Origin: Cichorium intybus
Lineage: Eukaryota > Streptophyta > Magnoliopsida > Asterales > Asteraceae
Assembly: GCA_023525715.1 (NCBI GenBank)
Contig: CM042009.1
Coordinates: 132,194,711-132,258,710, forward strand
Direction of reading: 5' to 3'
DNA: 64,000 nt
Shown: piece after piece, positions 45,807 to 58,361 of the stretch
Position numbering within the stretch: the first letter of the stretch is position 1
How the letters are laid out: every line of letters starts with the position of its first letter
Notes under the pieces: generated by a model
Database searches by the model: none
The model's input: the letters and a program-made list of their open reading frames with translations, nothing else
Told to the model about the DNA's origin: nothing
Made by a program: the position numbers and the translations under genes

Positions 45807-45951
45807 CATATATGGGTACTGATATGTCACTTACCACTTTGAAATTTTATGAATTCCGATCCCCTGGAATTGATTTAGGTTTTCCCAATCGATCACACAC
45901 TTGTCCCCTGCTTCTCCTTCCTGCCGTTTGCCACTCACCGTCATCCACCAT
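45807..45951 (-). pseudogene. L1 ORF1, N-terminal part
   Basis: On the - strand it starts MVDDGEWQTAGRRSRGQ, a normal opening for plant L1 ORF1 (EWQ...RRK). After a TAA it continues through FKVVSDISVPIY to the copia F insertion point, where the other half resumes with TNFAAS. The GC-rich 5' UTR runs to about 46013. Confidence 0.7.
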
Positions 45952-46013
45952 GTTTGAAAATGTGTTGGCGTTTGATCCCGCCGTTCGGTTTGCCGAAGCC
46001 CTTTGTGCGCCGT

Positions 46014-46025
46014 AGGATATTGAGG
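46014..46025. other. Target-site duplication, right, of the split L1
   Basis: AGGATATTGAGG against AGGATATTGATG at 33853-33864. Confidence 0.8.
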
Positions 46026-46810
46026 TTAGTACACGGTATTTTTATCACATGCACTTATATAATGTTGTGATTTCATTTTATGTGTTTTGTGTGACGCATA
46101 CTATGTATTACTTGATATATATGCACTTAATTGTAAATACTACAAGTAAAAGTTTTGACAAGGGGGTGTGTTTGAAAATCCGTTATTGTTTTTAAAGACA
46201 TTGTGGATTTGCGTAGATCGTGAACATGGTATCCTCATTCATACTAGGCTTTAAATAAAGAGATTAGTGTGTTTCAGACACTTAATGGGACTTGAATATC
46301 CAACAATAATGAAGAGATTTGGGTCTTATTGCCCCTTGTGCGATACATGAGTGATGGTTCACATGCTACCAAGTTTTGAGTACTTGAGCTTATGTATTTA
46401 AGTATGCTTTATGCTAACTTAAAAACCATGTGCTACCTAATGATCTATCTTTGTAGAGACTAATGACGCTTTTGAGTCATTGATATCATAGGAATCTGAA
46501 GGAGTTCGCATGGAAAATCCATCACTAATGCGTTTGATTGAAAATTCAACAAAATTAATATCCATCAAACCCTATTAATTTCCATACCTAATACATTATT
46601 ATCAATCTTAGAAAAACACCCAATGAATATAAATTTCATTGTTGATCTTATACAAAGAAAAAACTAAATTAGCCTAAGAAACTTTTTATGGAAAACCCAC
46701 ATCACGATTGCAAATGTCAACTTGAATATATAACATTATATGTTGGGGATTTGAGAATAAAACAATTTTTTGAGGTGCAAATATCGAACTGATGATGTGA
46801 CCTTTCTTAC
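46026..46810. other. Unassigned AT-rich DNA
   Basis: Nothing recognised. It should be continuous with 33840 and leftwards, as the empty site of the L1. Confidence 0.4.
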
Positions 46811-47394
46811 TGTAACGTCTCAATTTCCAGAATAAAATTTTCATTTTTAAAAGCGGTCCGAATACATAAAATGGGTTTGAAAATAAAATTTCTCAAAACT
46901 TCATTAAAGCACTTAATCCATTTTGACAGGGGCTACCACTTTCCAAAAGTCGTCCGATAGGTTAGAAACTCCATAAAAATTCGATCTTTATTTACATGCA
47001 TGTTCCATGCATGTCAAATCTCACACTTAGGTCCAAAAGTTTAGCAATCAATGCTTAATCACTCAAGAGAGTTTGGCTTACTCCCAAAATCAGTTTAAGA
47101 ACTCCAAATATGGTTCTAGGGACATAAAGTTCTGACATTTTTCCATTCCAATCCATAAACAACACAAAAGGGACCACTACTCCATTTAATGCCATAAGAT
47201 GCAATCCAAACAACAAGATAAAGCTTCTAATCATAAAAAGATGGAAACTTTAGGCTTGCCCATGTCCAGAGAGAGTAGGTCTTGTTGATTTCTCAAAGTA
47301 GAAAGCTTCCTTGCACTAACACCACCTTCTTCGTCTCTAAGAAATCGAATAAGGAGAGTTATGGAGCATGAAACAACCAAAATATGCTAGGGAT

Positions 47395-47446
<52 letters not shown>

Positions 47447-47658
47447 GAGGCTGTAAAGAGTGAGAATGATGTCTCCTAGGATTTAGAGCCCTTAAATATG
47501 GCCCAAAACCCGAGATCTAGGGTTTTGTGCAAACAGCGGCGGATAGCGTCGCTATCGATAGCGGCACTATCTCCATAGATAACGTCACTATCTCCTAGTT
47601 TTCCCAAAACCAACTTCTTCAATTCCAAACCTGGTCATTCAAAGAATAGGGTCTTACA
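46811..47658 (-). repeat. Solo LTR, gypsy type with TGTAAC... ends
   Basis: 848 bp from TGTAACGTCTC to GGGTCTTACA, an imperfect terminal inverted repeat usual for Tekay/Del-type LTRs. The - strand has CATATTTAAGGGCTC near 47488-47505, a plausible TATA box, and (CT)n downstream, so I read it on the - strand. No PBS, PPT or clear TSD. Confidence 0.55.
47397..47441. repeat. (GA)n microsatellite
   Basis: About 22 uninterrupted GA units inside the solo LTR. Confidence 0.95.
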
Positions 47659-48319
47659 CGTATTGTATTCAATTTTAATGGTTAGCATTAATGTTTATTT
47701 TTTAATGTAATTTACCACTATATATAGGCTACGTTTGCTCAATTTTAAGTAACGTTCCTAGCTCTCAGATTTGTAAATTGAGATATTATAAGAGAGAAAA
47801 AGTATCATAAGCTAAAAAAGAGATATTTATGAAGACTGATTGCAATTTGCAGTTTGCTTTTTAATTTTATGAATACTGATTCCTAACTTAATTTTAAGTA
47901 ACCTTCTCAATGGTACGATCCCATATAACGCACATTCATGCAACTTGATTTAAGTGGGTATTTTTCATACTTTTTCGTTTTTTATTATTTTTTTAATTGT
48001 TATTATCATTTTTTATTTTTTTTGTTTTTTTTAATAGTACTAAACTCGGTTTTTGTGTTTTTTATTTTTTTATTTTTTCTCATTTTTTGTTATTTTTTTA
48101 AATGTTTCTAAACTCATTTTAGCGTGTTCTTTGAGTTTTTGAATCATAACATTTTTATTTTTGGATCAAAATATTTTGGTTCATATCATCTTGGATCATA
48201 ACATTGTAGATCATGACATTTTTATCATAATATACTCAATCAAATCAAGTTTTTGTCTCGATATTTTGGATCATAATATGTTTTGAATCATAAAAAATAC
48301 GATGAAGGATCTAAATATT
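47659..48319. other. AT-rich DNA with GGATCATAA-type repeats
   Basis: T-rich tracts at 47960-48110. From about 48125 to 48500 the motif TTTTGGATCATAA or TTTTGAATCATAA recurs irregularly, a degraded minisatellite. Confidence 0.55.
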
Positions 48320-48329
48320 TTTGAATCAT

Positions 48330-48382
48330 TTTATTAATAAAATTTGCCAGAGGTACCGTCCTCTTTACCCAAAAAAAAAAAA
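48330..48382 (+). mobile_element. 53-bp 5'-truncated LINE insertion
   Basis: TTTATTAATAAAATTTGCCA, then GAGGTACCGTCCTCTTTACCC and A12: the same last 40 bp as the L1 at 30186. Flanked by TTTGAATCAT at 48320-48329 and 48383-48392, an exact 10-bp TSD. Confidence 0.85.
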
Positions 48383-48392
48383 TTTGAATCAT

Positions 48393-49212
<820 letters not shown>

Positions 49213-49247
49213 GAATGTTCCATTGAGAATGGAAAAGAGGTTGAGAA

Positions 49248-49490
49248 TGCGAGAATGAATCTAGGCCACTAGATGCGCCAGCACTGACGCGCCGCTCTAC
49301 GACGACAAGATGGGTTTAATTTTTCGTATATTATTTATTCATATATGAATGTGTATATTCATATATGAATGCGAGAATGAATCTAGGCCACTAGATGCTT
49401 CAGCGCTGACGCGCCGTTCTACGACAACGAGATGAGTTTAATTTTTCGTATATGATTTATTCGTATATGAATGTGTATATTCATATATGA
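49248..49490. repeat. 122-bp tandem duplication
   Basis: TGCGAGAATGAATCTAGGCC begins at 49248 and again at 49370; both copies continue through GACGCGCCG and TTTAATTTTTCGTATA. An AT palindrome series with CATATATGAATA follows to 49560. Confidence 0.85.
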
Positions 49491-49570
49491 TTATTCATAT
49501 ATCATATATGAATAATCATATATGATTATTCATATTCATATATGAATAAACATATATGAATAATCATTTT

Positions 49571-49965
49571 TGAAATATGGTTATGGTGGTCGGAATGGTG
49601 GTAGATGGTGGCGATGATGATGGTGATGGCGATAGAGGGTGGCGATCATAGTGGTGATGGTGGCAGCAGTGTTAGTGGGGTGGTGGTGTTGGTGGAGATG
49701 GGTGGTGAAGAAGGTGGTGGTGGTGGTGGCGGTGATGAAGGTGGTGGTGGTGGCAGTGGGTGGTGGTAAAGGTGGTAGCGGTGGTGGTGGTCGAGATGGT
49801 GATAGAGGTGGTAGAGTTGGCAGTAGCAGTGGTGGTGGTTGGTGGCGTTGGCGGTGGCGGCAGCGGCGGCGGTGGGGGAGGTGGCGGCGGCAGCGTTAGT
49901 GTTGGCGGCAACGACGGTGGTGGTGGTGACGCAGGTGGTGCAGGTGGAAGTGGTGGTGAAAATCA
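49571..49965 (+). repeat. GGT/GGC-rich low-complexity block
   Basis: About 395 bp of imperfect GGTGGT, GGCGGC and GATGGT units with strong G on the + strand and no C runs. Open frames in both directions are by-products of the repeat. Confidence 0.9.
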
Positions 49966-50057
49966 TATGTGCAAAGCACTAGAACGGCAAGATAAAAATA
50001 TGTGACCCATATTCATTCTCGCATTCTCAACCTTATTTTCATTCTCAATGAACCTAC

Positions 50058-50257
<200 letters not shown>

Positions 50258-51069
50258 TCAACATGCCACATGACATCTTATGGTTAAAGAATTTGAATGC
50301 GTAATGATATCGTGATTACTAAAAATCAAGAAATAAATTGAATATAATTTCCAACTAAGATTTCTCAAAATCAGGAGCATCCATCATGATTATCTTTTAT
50401 AAATCATCGATTCAATTATGTTTTGATTACTAATATCTCAATATTTTAGAAACGGGTTTCATTCATCAACTAGGCGAATGCCCGCGCATTGCACAGAAAA
50501 AAAATTATGTAGTTAAAATATAGATAAATACATGTTATTATCATATCATTTTTAAAAAGTTTATATAAAATGCCTTTATTATTTTTAATTATATGGTAAT
50601 AGACAAATAATTTGAATAATACGCTTTTATTGATAAGAATAGAGAAATATTTCAATGGTGTTTACCGTATGATATATAATCAAAACCGCACATCGCATCA
50701 ATTATGCGATTTGGGATTTTGAAAAGCACAAACTGTATCACGAAAGTTTAAAATTTGATTATATAGTATGGTGCATGCTGTTTTGTGCAACTTGATGAAG
50801 GAATACATAGTTCATATCGAGATCGACCCGCTGTATTTTTAAAGTTTCAACTCATTAAAATAAAATATATAAAACTTTTACTATATAATTCTTTGAAATT
50901 TAATATTTGGAAATGTTTCCAACAATAAAAACTGATTAATCATTTATATAATTGTTTTAATTTGAGGAGGACATTTATTTATAGAATAAAAAAATTTCTT
51001 AAGTTGGTTTGTCATGACGATGTAGGATCAAACTTTCTTTTATAGTGTGTTATTTTATTTCATTTTCTT

Positions 51070-51120
51070 ATCCCACATCGCTTAAGAAACACAACTAAAG
51101 TGAAATCAAACATCTATAAG
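51070..51120 (+). promoter_or_regulatory. USE-like motif with TATA, probably not functional
   Basis: ATCCCACATCG at 51070-51080 fits the plant snRNA upstream element RTCCCACATCG. TATAAG follows after 34 bp, the Pol II snRNA spacing. No snRNA-like sequence follows, so this may be a decayed gene copy or chance. Confidence 0.2.
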
Positions 51121-51668
51121 TAAATACACTAATATATTTCTCATCACACATAGTTTAATAAACAAATTCCAAGGGAAAGCAAGTCTTTATAAGTAAAGAA
51201 ACTAAAACTATTTCCCTAATATATTTGTTCTTTTGTGTTATTGATTGTAACCGGCTTAGACAACGGTTAAACCATTGGTTCGAGCTTTAAGACCGATTTC
51301 GTAAAATTTGGATGAGTACCCACCGATGCCCACTTCAATTTTTTTGTTCTAAAAGTATTCAAAGACTTGCTTTCCCTTTGAATTATTCTACTAAAAGTTC
51401 TCAAACTCATCCATCAATACAAAATCGCAACATCGTGGACGACCCATATGATTTTGTTTATGTCGGTATCCCTGCAATACATCGTTTGGTCAAGTTCAGT
51501 GACATATATGTGAATTTTGAGGAGCAAAACGACTTCAGTTTGAATTTAGTAGCTTTTGTTGCATGATTGGGAAGACGAAGTTGGCAGATTCCTGTATTCC
51601 TGACGAATTGCACAACCTCTTCACCACGGAAACCCATTTAGGAAATTTGTTTAGAAAAAATATACGTG

Positions 51669-52174
<506 letters not shown>

Positions 52175-52767
52175 GGTATCATATAAGGGAAATATGAAAG
52201 GTTAGATAGATGTGTGAAGCAATGTGGGACAAAGCAAAAAAAACTCAAAATAATATGGTAAAAGATAAATTATTAAGGTTGAATCACATTTTTTGAGTGA
52301 TCTTTTCATATTAGATATTTAAAACGTTTACAAATGAAAACTTGTATGTATATACATACTCTTGAGTCAAAATTTATTTACATAGTTTTCATTTTTTGCA
52401 AACGACATATAAACTTTCAATGCAATCAATTTTGAGTAATTTTAATTTTAATTTTTGAGTTTCAGTACTCCAAAAAGTTGAACAAAATTAGTAGAATAAT
52501 TTCAAACTTTGCGATAAAAACTTGTTTTACGATAAATGATCACTAATAGTAGACTTGAAATCCATATTATGATCAAACTTGATGGATAGTGGAAACAAAT
52601 AAGTGACATTATATAAGAAAAAATTTGAAGGTCATATATGTATAAGAATCAATATGGGACAAAGAAAAAAAAATATATTTTTATCTTGAAGAGTCATTAG
52701 AAATATGAAAAGATATGGAAGTTTTAAATCAATATGATGCTTGGAAATATGCTTCTTTTATAAGATA

Positions 52768-53042
52768 CTAGGCGAATACTCGCGTATTGCGCAAGTGAAA
52801 GTTATATAGTTAAATTTTTAACAAATATATTGTGGAAAATGATTATGTCATTAAAATTGACTATAAAAAAAATAATTGTAATATTAAGTTGATATATACG
52901 GTTGCAACTATTTTGACTAATATTACTTAATGAACTTTATCAACGGGTTATGTATTAATTAAATTAAGTATAGTTCTTGACTAATATTTTGACTAATATT
53001 GTATTTTTTTATTTATTGATTGTTGAATGATTATAAATATTT

Positions 53043-53113
<71 letters not shown>

Positions 53114-54295
53114 ATTTTAAATATCATAATCTAACGAATAACAATACATATAAAAATTAATACTACAATTTGTAGAAATATTTCATGATTCTACATATCA
53201 AAATCAAACAAATAACAAAATGTATGAAATAAATAATAACATAAAAGCATCGAAACATCTATAATAATATTTATATTCATAAATCACATCAAACCCTCCA
53301 AAATCATAAAAAAAATTGTAGAAGCAATTTCATGATTTTATATATCACAATCTTACGAATAACAAATACTATGGAAAAATTAAATAATACAACTTTTGAT
53401 GACAAAAGTATCAAAATAACTATTATAATATTTGTATTAAAAATACATCAAACACTCATAAATCACACAAATAATGTAAAAACAATTTCAAGAAAAAAAA
53501 TTAAAAACAATTCAAGAATACATAAAATCAACATACGTTTGATGTACTTTCTCATCTCTTGTACTCTTCTTACTTCAATCAAAAACACTTGAAAGACATG
53601 AATATTTTTATGAGAAAAAATCTACTTATATAGCAACAACATGTATAAATGAGAGGAATACAAAAAGGTTTTAGTAAATGCTATTAATTTAAGAAATATG
53701 AAGAGTCATTAAGTTTCAAATATAATTCTGAATTTAGTATTATTTTAATAAATAGATGTAACGTTGTGTAATTTATAAATTTATTTTACTATTAGTTATT
53801 CTTATTAATTAATTTTAAGATTACTTAGTATTATTAAAAATTTATAAAAGACTATCCATGTAGAAAGTTTTAATACCATTTAATATGTTTATTATAAAAT
53901 CACTTATTATATTAATTATTATTGTTAACTAATTTTGAAAGCTATAATATTATTTAAAGGTTAGAATTTATTTTCTTATACTTATTTAACACTAATTAAT
54001 GAATTTATAATCATTATTAGAAAGAAAATGAAAAGTCATGAGAGTTTCAAATTAATATTGTGGAAGTATTTTTGCTTCTTTTATAAGATATAAATGTGAG
54101 CTTTGTTATGTAATTTGATGGTTCTACTACTTTCATTCAAACTATTGAATTAAATATAATTGAAGTATTAAAAGAAATTTAGAAAATCAATGGATATATG
54201 AAAAGACATGGAAATTTAGAAAATCAATGGAAATATGAAAAGACATGAGAGTTTCAAATGAATGTGGTGCTTTGAAATATGCCTCTATTATAAGA
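52768..54295 (-). mobile_element. Helitron 2 of the tandem array
   Basis: The - strand starts TCTTATAATAGAGGCATATT at 54295 and ends TATTCGCCTAG at 52768. The hairpin CTTGCG, CAATA, CGCGAG (52779-52795) pairs over six bases with one G-T. The flanks are A 52767 and T 54296. A second 5'-terminus-like sequence ends at 54088, so the right 207 bp may be a duplicated end. It contains (TA)n at 53046-53110. No coding content recognised. Confidence 0.75.
53046..53110. repeat. (TA)n microsatellite
   Basis: About 65 bp of TA inside Helitron 2. Confidence 0.95.
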
Positions 54296-54297
54296 TA

Positions 54298-56424
54298 CTA
54301 GGCGAAATCCCGCACGTTGCGCAGGTGAAAGTTATGTAAGAAAACTTGGTAATTAACATTATCAATGAAATAATAATTCTTCCACAAAGTTGATATATAA
54401 ACTTGTAACTACTTTGAACAATAAACATCTATTACAATCACAATACTTAATGGCTATTCCCCGCGACTTGCGCTTGAATAATAATTCTTATAAGAAACCA
54501 AGAAACACATATCTTAGCATACGCCATCTCAATAGTAAAGCTATCCCAATAGTAGAGTTGCCAAAATCGTTAGTAAAAATGATATGTTATCATGTGACTC
54601 AACATATATATACATTAAACTACATTAATGTAATGTAATAAAAATTGATTAATTGTATTTAAGATTTCTATTAATATTGCAACTCTTAAAATTCCTAGTG
54701 ATAGTTATACAATACTCCCTCCGTCCCAAAATGATAGTCCACAGACAAAAAACACATAGATTAAGAAAACATTAAATGCATCTTACTTTTTCCCACAAAA
54801 TGACTGTTTTACCCTTTCTTTGCATTTAATGCTGGCACTAGATGTGGTGGCTGTTACAATTAAAATTAGGGGTATTTTGGTAAAGATGTCATTTATATTT
54901 AGAAGTGGACTAATATTTTGGGACAAACTAAAAATGAAACATGGACTATCATTTTGGGACGGAGGGAGTATTAAACAACTACAACCCAAAAGTCTTTTTA
55001 GTTATAACACATAATTCATATTAATTAGAATCATTAAATATGATTGACATGAAAAGCTTCAATATAATAAAAATTAGTTAATTGCATTAAAGTTTAATTT
55101 AAATACTATATTCTCCAAATTCCATGCAATAGTTTTATATTTAACTAATTTCTTTTAATTGAAATATCTAAATTGTGACGCTCTTTCTTTTTTAAACGAT
55201 TTATTTTGTAGGTTAGCATTACAAAATAAATTTAATAAAGATGTAAACATTCTAATTTTCTAAAATTATATGAAATGCGATTGAAAAAAAAAAACTCATA
55301 CATATAGTTGCGTTTAAACAATTTATTTAAGTATTTTAAATTTGATATCATTAAAATATATTATTATATAAAAATCGTGCAAAAAATTCAATAAAAAGAG
55401 TAAATATATTTACTTCGTTATTGTTTTATTAAAAATGAGTAATTGTTATTCTAAAGTTCAAATTCGAGTGAGAAATTAACAAAGTGGGACAAACACATTG
55501 AATGTTAAGAATAATTAACTAATTTTCTCTTACATTTAGTTCCATTTAATATTCTTTGGTTGAATTTAAAATAAGAATTCTCAATAGTAATCTCATGATA
55601 ACCATGTCGGATGTATAAACGTCTAGAAGGTCCAATATGCGGTTAATTCATTTAGTGGGTCCAAAATTTAGAGTGTTCTATCATGTATTGATAAAAAACA
55701 ATACGAAGAAAATTTCTTAGTTTATCGTGTATTTATAAAAACACAATATCAATTAACTTTTAATACAAAACATCACCGTAGTTTACACCAAACGTATAAT
55801 TGTGTTCTTTAAATGTTTGATATTCATGAAGATCATATCCCATTACGTATTTCATGATAACTTTTTCTCTTACACATCATATATATGACTATAAACTCCA
55901 ACATTGTCACCCACTCTACATAAAAGTTATATAGATATAGATTTGGAAACATAAGAAAAACAAATGATACTAACTAACCATGGAAAATAATATTCTTATT
56001 CATGTTTAAAATACACAAATTCTCTAAGCATACTAACTTGCTTTCTTTCATCAACGCAGATTCCTCAAAGTGGCCGTGGAAGATTCGTAGAGGCGCATCA
56101 CCATGTTTAAAAACATTGGAAATGTTGAAACATTCAAATCTTTGATATACCCAAAGAAGATCATCATTGAACTTTTCGTTTTACAAATAAGATGACTACA
56201 ACCTTGTACTAAACTTCCACACATTCTAGTATTCTACAAAAATAAATTGGAAATAGAAAAAAGAATCAAGAGAAACTAAGCATGAGAAATGATGTTCTTA
56301 AGAGTAACCAAGCATGGAAAATGATGTTCTTATATAGCCAAAACATCAAAGACATTAAATAGTATAAGTTGAAAAGTCTTAGGGGTTTCAAATCAATATG
56401 GTGCAAGTATTTGAGTTATATAGA
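54298..56424 (-). mobile_element. Helitron 3 of the tandem array
   Basis: The - strand ends ATTTCGCCTAG at 54298, with hairpin CCTGC...GCGGG (54309-54325) and flank A 54297. The 5' end is best placed at 56424 (TCTATATAACTCAAATACTT), followed by T; the sub-terminal TTTGAAAC text matches Helitrons 1 and 2. A further degenerate 3' end lies near 54453, so the left part may itself be composite. A Stowaway MITE lies inside. Confidence 0.65.
54715..54968. mobile_element. Stowaway-like MITE, 254 bp
   Basis: TIRs CTCCCTCCGTCCCAAAATGA and its exact reverse complement, flanked by TA at 54713-54714 and 54969-54970. No coding content. Confidence 0.95.
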
Positions 56425-56681
56425 TATAGATATAGATATAGATATATAGATAGATTGTAGTATTTATAGGGTTCTACTCCTATTTATATATATTTAAATC
56501 TTTCTGCATAATATAGGAGTTTCCAACCTAGTACACATAGCCTTCGAGATCAATTACTTGAGCAAATTAATCTCACATCGTCGTTTTATGATAATTTAGG
56601 GGTACATGTGCGAGCTTAAAGCTATATTTTCTCTCTACTTTCCCAAATCAACCGAAACATTTGCTAAATCTCTTTTGTTCT
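56425..56681. other. Unassigned DNA with (GATATA)n
   Basis: A short GATATA repeat at 56423-56455, then nothing recognised up to the TRIM. Confidence 0.5.
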
Positions 56682-56983
56682 TGTTAGTGTATCCCACATT
56701 GGTGTGACACGGTCCTATAAGTTTGTATATATGTTGGAGTCTCCCCTCTCTCCACAATGGCTCTTTTGGAGAGACACTATTGGGCTCCACATATATTTAC
56801 ATGGTATCAGAGCCGGTGTCCCGCACCCCCGAACCTCATCGAGCCTACGTCTCTGAGGAGGAGTGTTAGTGTATCCCACATTGGTGCGACATGGTCCTAT
56901 AAGTTTGTATATATGTTGGAGTCTCCCCTCTCTCCACAAGGGCTCTTTTGGAGAGACACTATTGGGCTCCACATATATTTACA
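56682..56983 (+). mobile_element. Complete TRIM retrotransposon, 302 bp
   Basis: Two 120-bp LTRs (56682-56801, 56864-56983; three mismatches) with TGTTAG...TTTACA ends. PBS TGGTATCAGAGCC is at 56802-56814 and the polypurine stretch GAGGAGGAG directly before LTR 2. Exact 5-bp TSD GTTCT at 56677-56681 and 56984-56988. No coding space: it depends wholly on other elements. Confidence 0.97.
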
Positions 56984-57886
56984 GTTCTAAACTTAACCTT
57001 CGTGAAACTATGCCATGTTGATGGATGTATCCAAGTAAAAAGATAATAACATTACTAGTTTTTTTTTTTTTTTGCTAGAGAAAAGCAACAAATGCTATTT
57101 AACACCACCTCAAAATTCAAAATTGGGCCGATAGAAAGTGCAATGCAGATGTTTCATTGTAATCAACATCACCGCATGAAGAGAAGAGAAAAATATCATT
57201 TCCATTGGTTCAGGATATATATCAAGACAAATAGCTTCCAGTAGCTTCTGTTCCTCTTTTTCCTTCTCTTTTCCTTTTCATATTTCCTTTTCAATAGCTA
57301 TCCTTCCTTTATAATATACATAGTAAACAAACAATTCCCAAAAGCAATTTGTCGGCATTGGACATTAGGATTAAACTATATATCACTTGTCGCATGTTAA
57401 AGCTATTTTCTTTCACTGGATTTACTCTTGATAAAAATAATCCACTTGAAATACTTTCGATTTTTAAGTCTTGTTAAATGCAGGGAGAAGTCCACTACCC
57501 CCGCTTGTTGCTTCTTTCACTCATTGAATTTTGTAAAACTAAATATGAAGGAACGACATTGTGGCAAAAGGAACGACATTGTGGTTAATTATAACCTCCT
57601 GTTATCATTATGATAATTTATAATGATATTTTGGCAAAAGGAACGACATTGTGGTTAATTACAACATATCAAATTATTTACGAAACTGTAAAAACGTTTT
57701 TCTCTGGTTGTCAATTTTCATTTAGCTTTAACAAGAAACAACCCCCCCCCCCCCTTTTTTTTTTTTTTTTTTTGGAAAATGTATCATTTTGGAAAGGTTT
57801 TTGACGCATAACAAAAGTAAAAGCCCAATAAATTAAATATTTACAAAATCTCAAAGGGAGAATTTTAGGGTGAAACTAAATTTAGC
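56984..57886. other. Unassigned DNA with small repeats
   Basis: T-run at 57060-57073. GGAACGACATTGTGG occurs three times at 57550-57655, twice followed by TTAATTA. C13 then T19 at 57742-57773. No gene. Confidence 0.6.
57742..57773 (+). repeat. C13-T19 homopolymer pair
   Basis: An uninterrupted C-run joined to a T-run; prone to slippage and assembly error. Confidence 0.95.
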
Positions 57887-58330
57887 GTGAAACTAAATTT
57901 GGCAAAGTATTAACAAATTCGGGAAAACTACAATGTAATTACATCAGATTACTAAATTAAGTATCTATTTAATCATGTGAATTTCGAAAATCAAGAAAAT
58001 CACGTGATTTTACATCTAAAACGGAATCTTTAAAATTTACAAACGGACTGAAGTTAAGAAAAATTGAGAATGGGAAGTCTAAACAATGACTTCGGGAAAC
58101 TAAATTTAAGGTGAAACTAAATTTGGCAAAGTATTACCAAATTCTGTAAAACTAAAACGTAATTACATCAAATTACTAAATTAAGTATCTATTTAATCAC
58201 GTGAATTTCGAAAATCAAAAAAATCACATGATTTTACATCTAAAACGGAATCTTTAAATTTTACAATTTGACCGAAGTTAAGGAAAACTAAGAATGGAAA
58301 GTCTAAGCATCGACTTCGGGAATGACCAGT
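57887..58330. repeat. Tandem repeat, period 224 bp, two copies
   Basis: GTGAAACTAAATTTGGCAAA begins at 57887 and at 58111; both continue through TTACATCTAAAACGGAATCT and end near GACTTCGGG. Similarity is high by eye. Confidence 0.9.
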
Positions 58331-58361
58331 GTGAAAATTGCCTTCAACCATTGGGTAGTGT

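Larger units (their letters stand above)
33865..46013 (-). mobile_element. L1 LINE split by copia F
   Basis: Reads right to left: 5' end near 46013, ORF1 from 45951, the copia F insertion (38362-45806), the rest of ORF1 to about 36880, ORF2 from 36871 to 33933, and a 3' UTR with an A-tail at 33865-33872. A 12-bp TSD (11/12) flanks the whole. Without copia F the L1 is about 4.7 kb, short for a plant L1 because the RT core is deleted near 35490. Confidence 0.88.

Noticed and set aside
51070..51120. Possible plant snRNA gene (USE plus TATA at Pol II spacing)
   Set aside because: No snRNA core, Sm site or 3' box follows. TCCCACATCG-like motifs also occur in TRIM and LTR sequences. Kept only as a low-confidence site.
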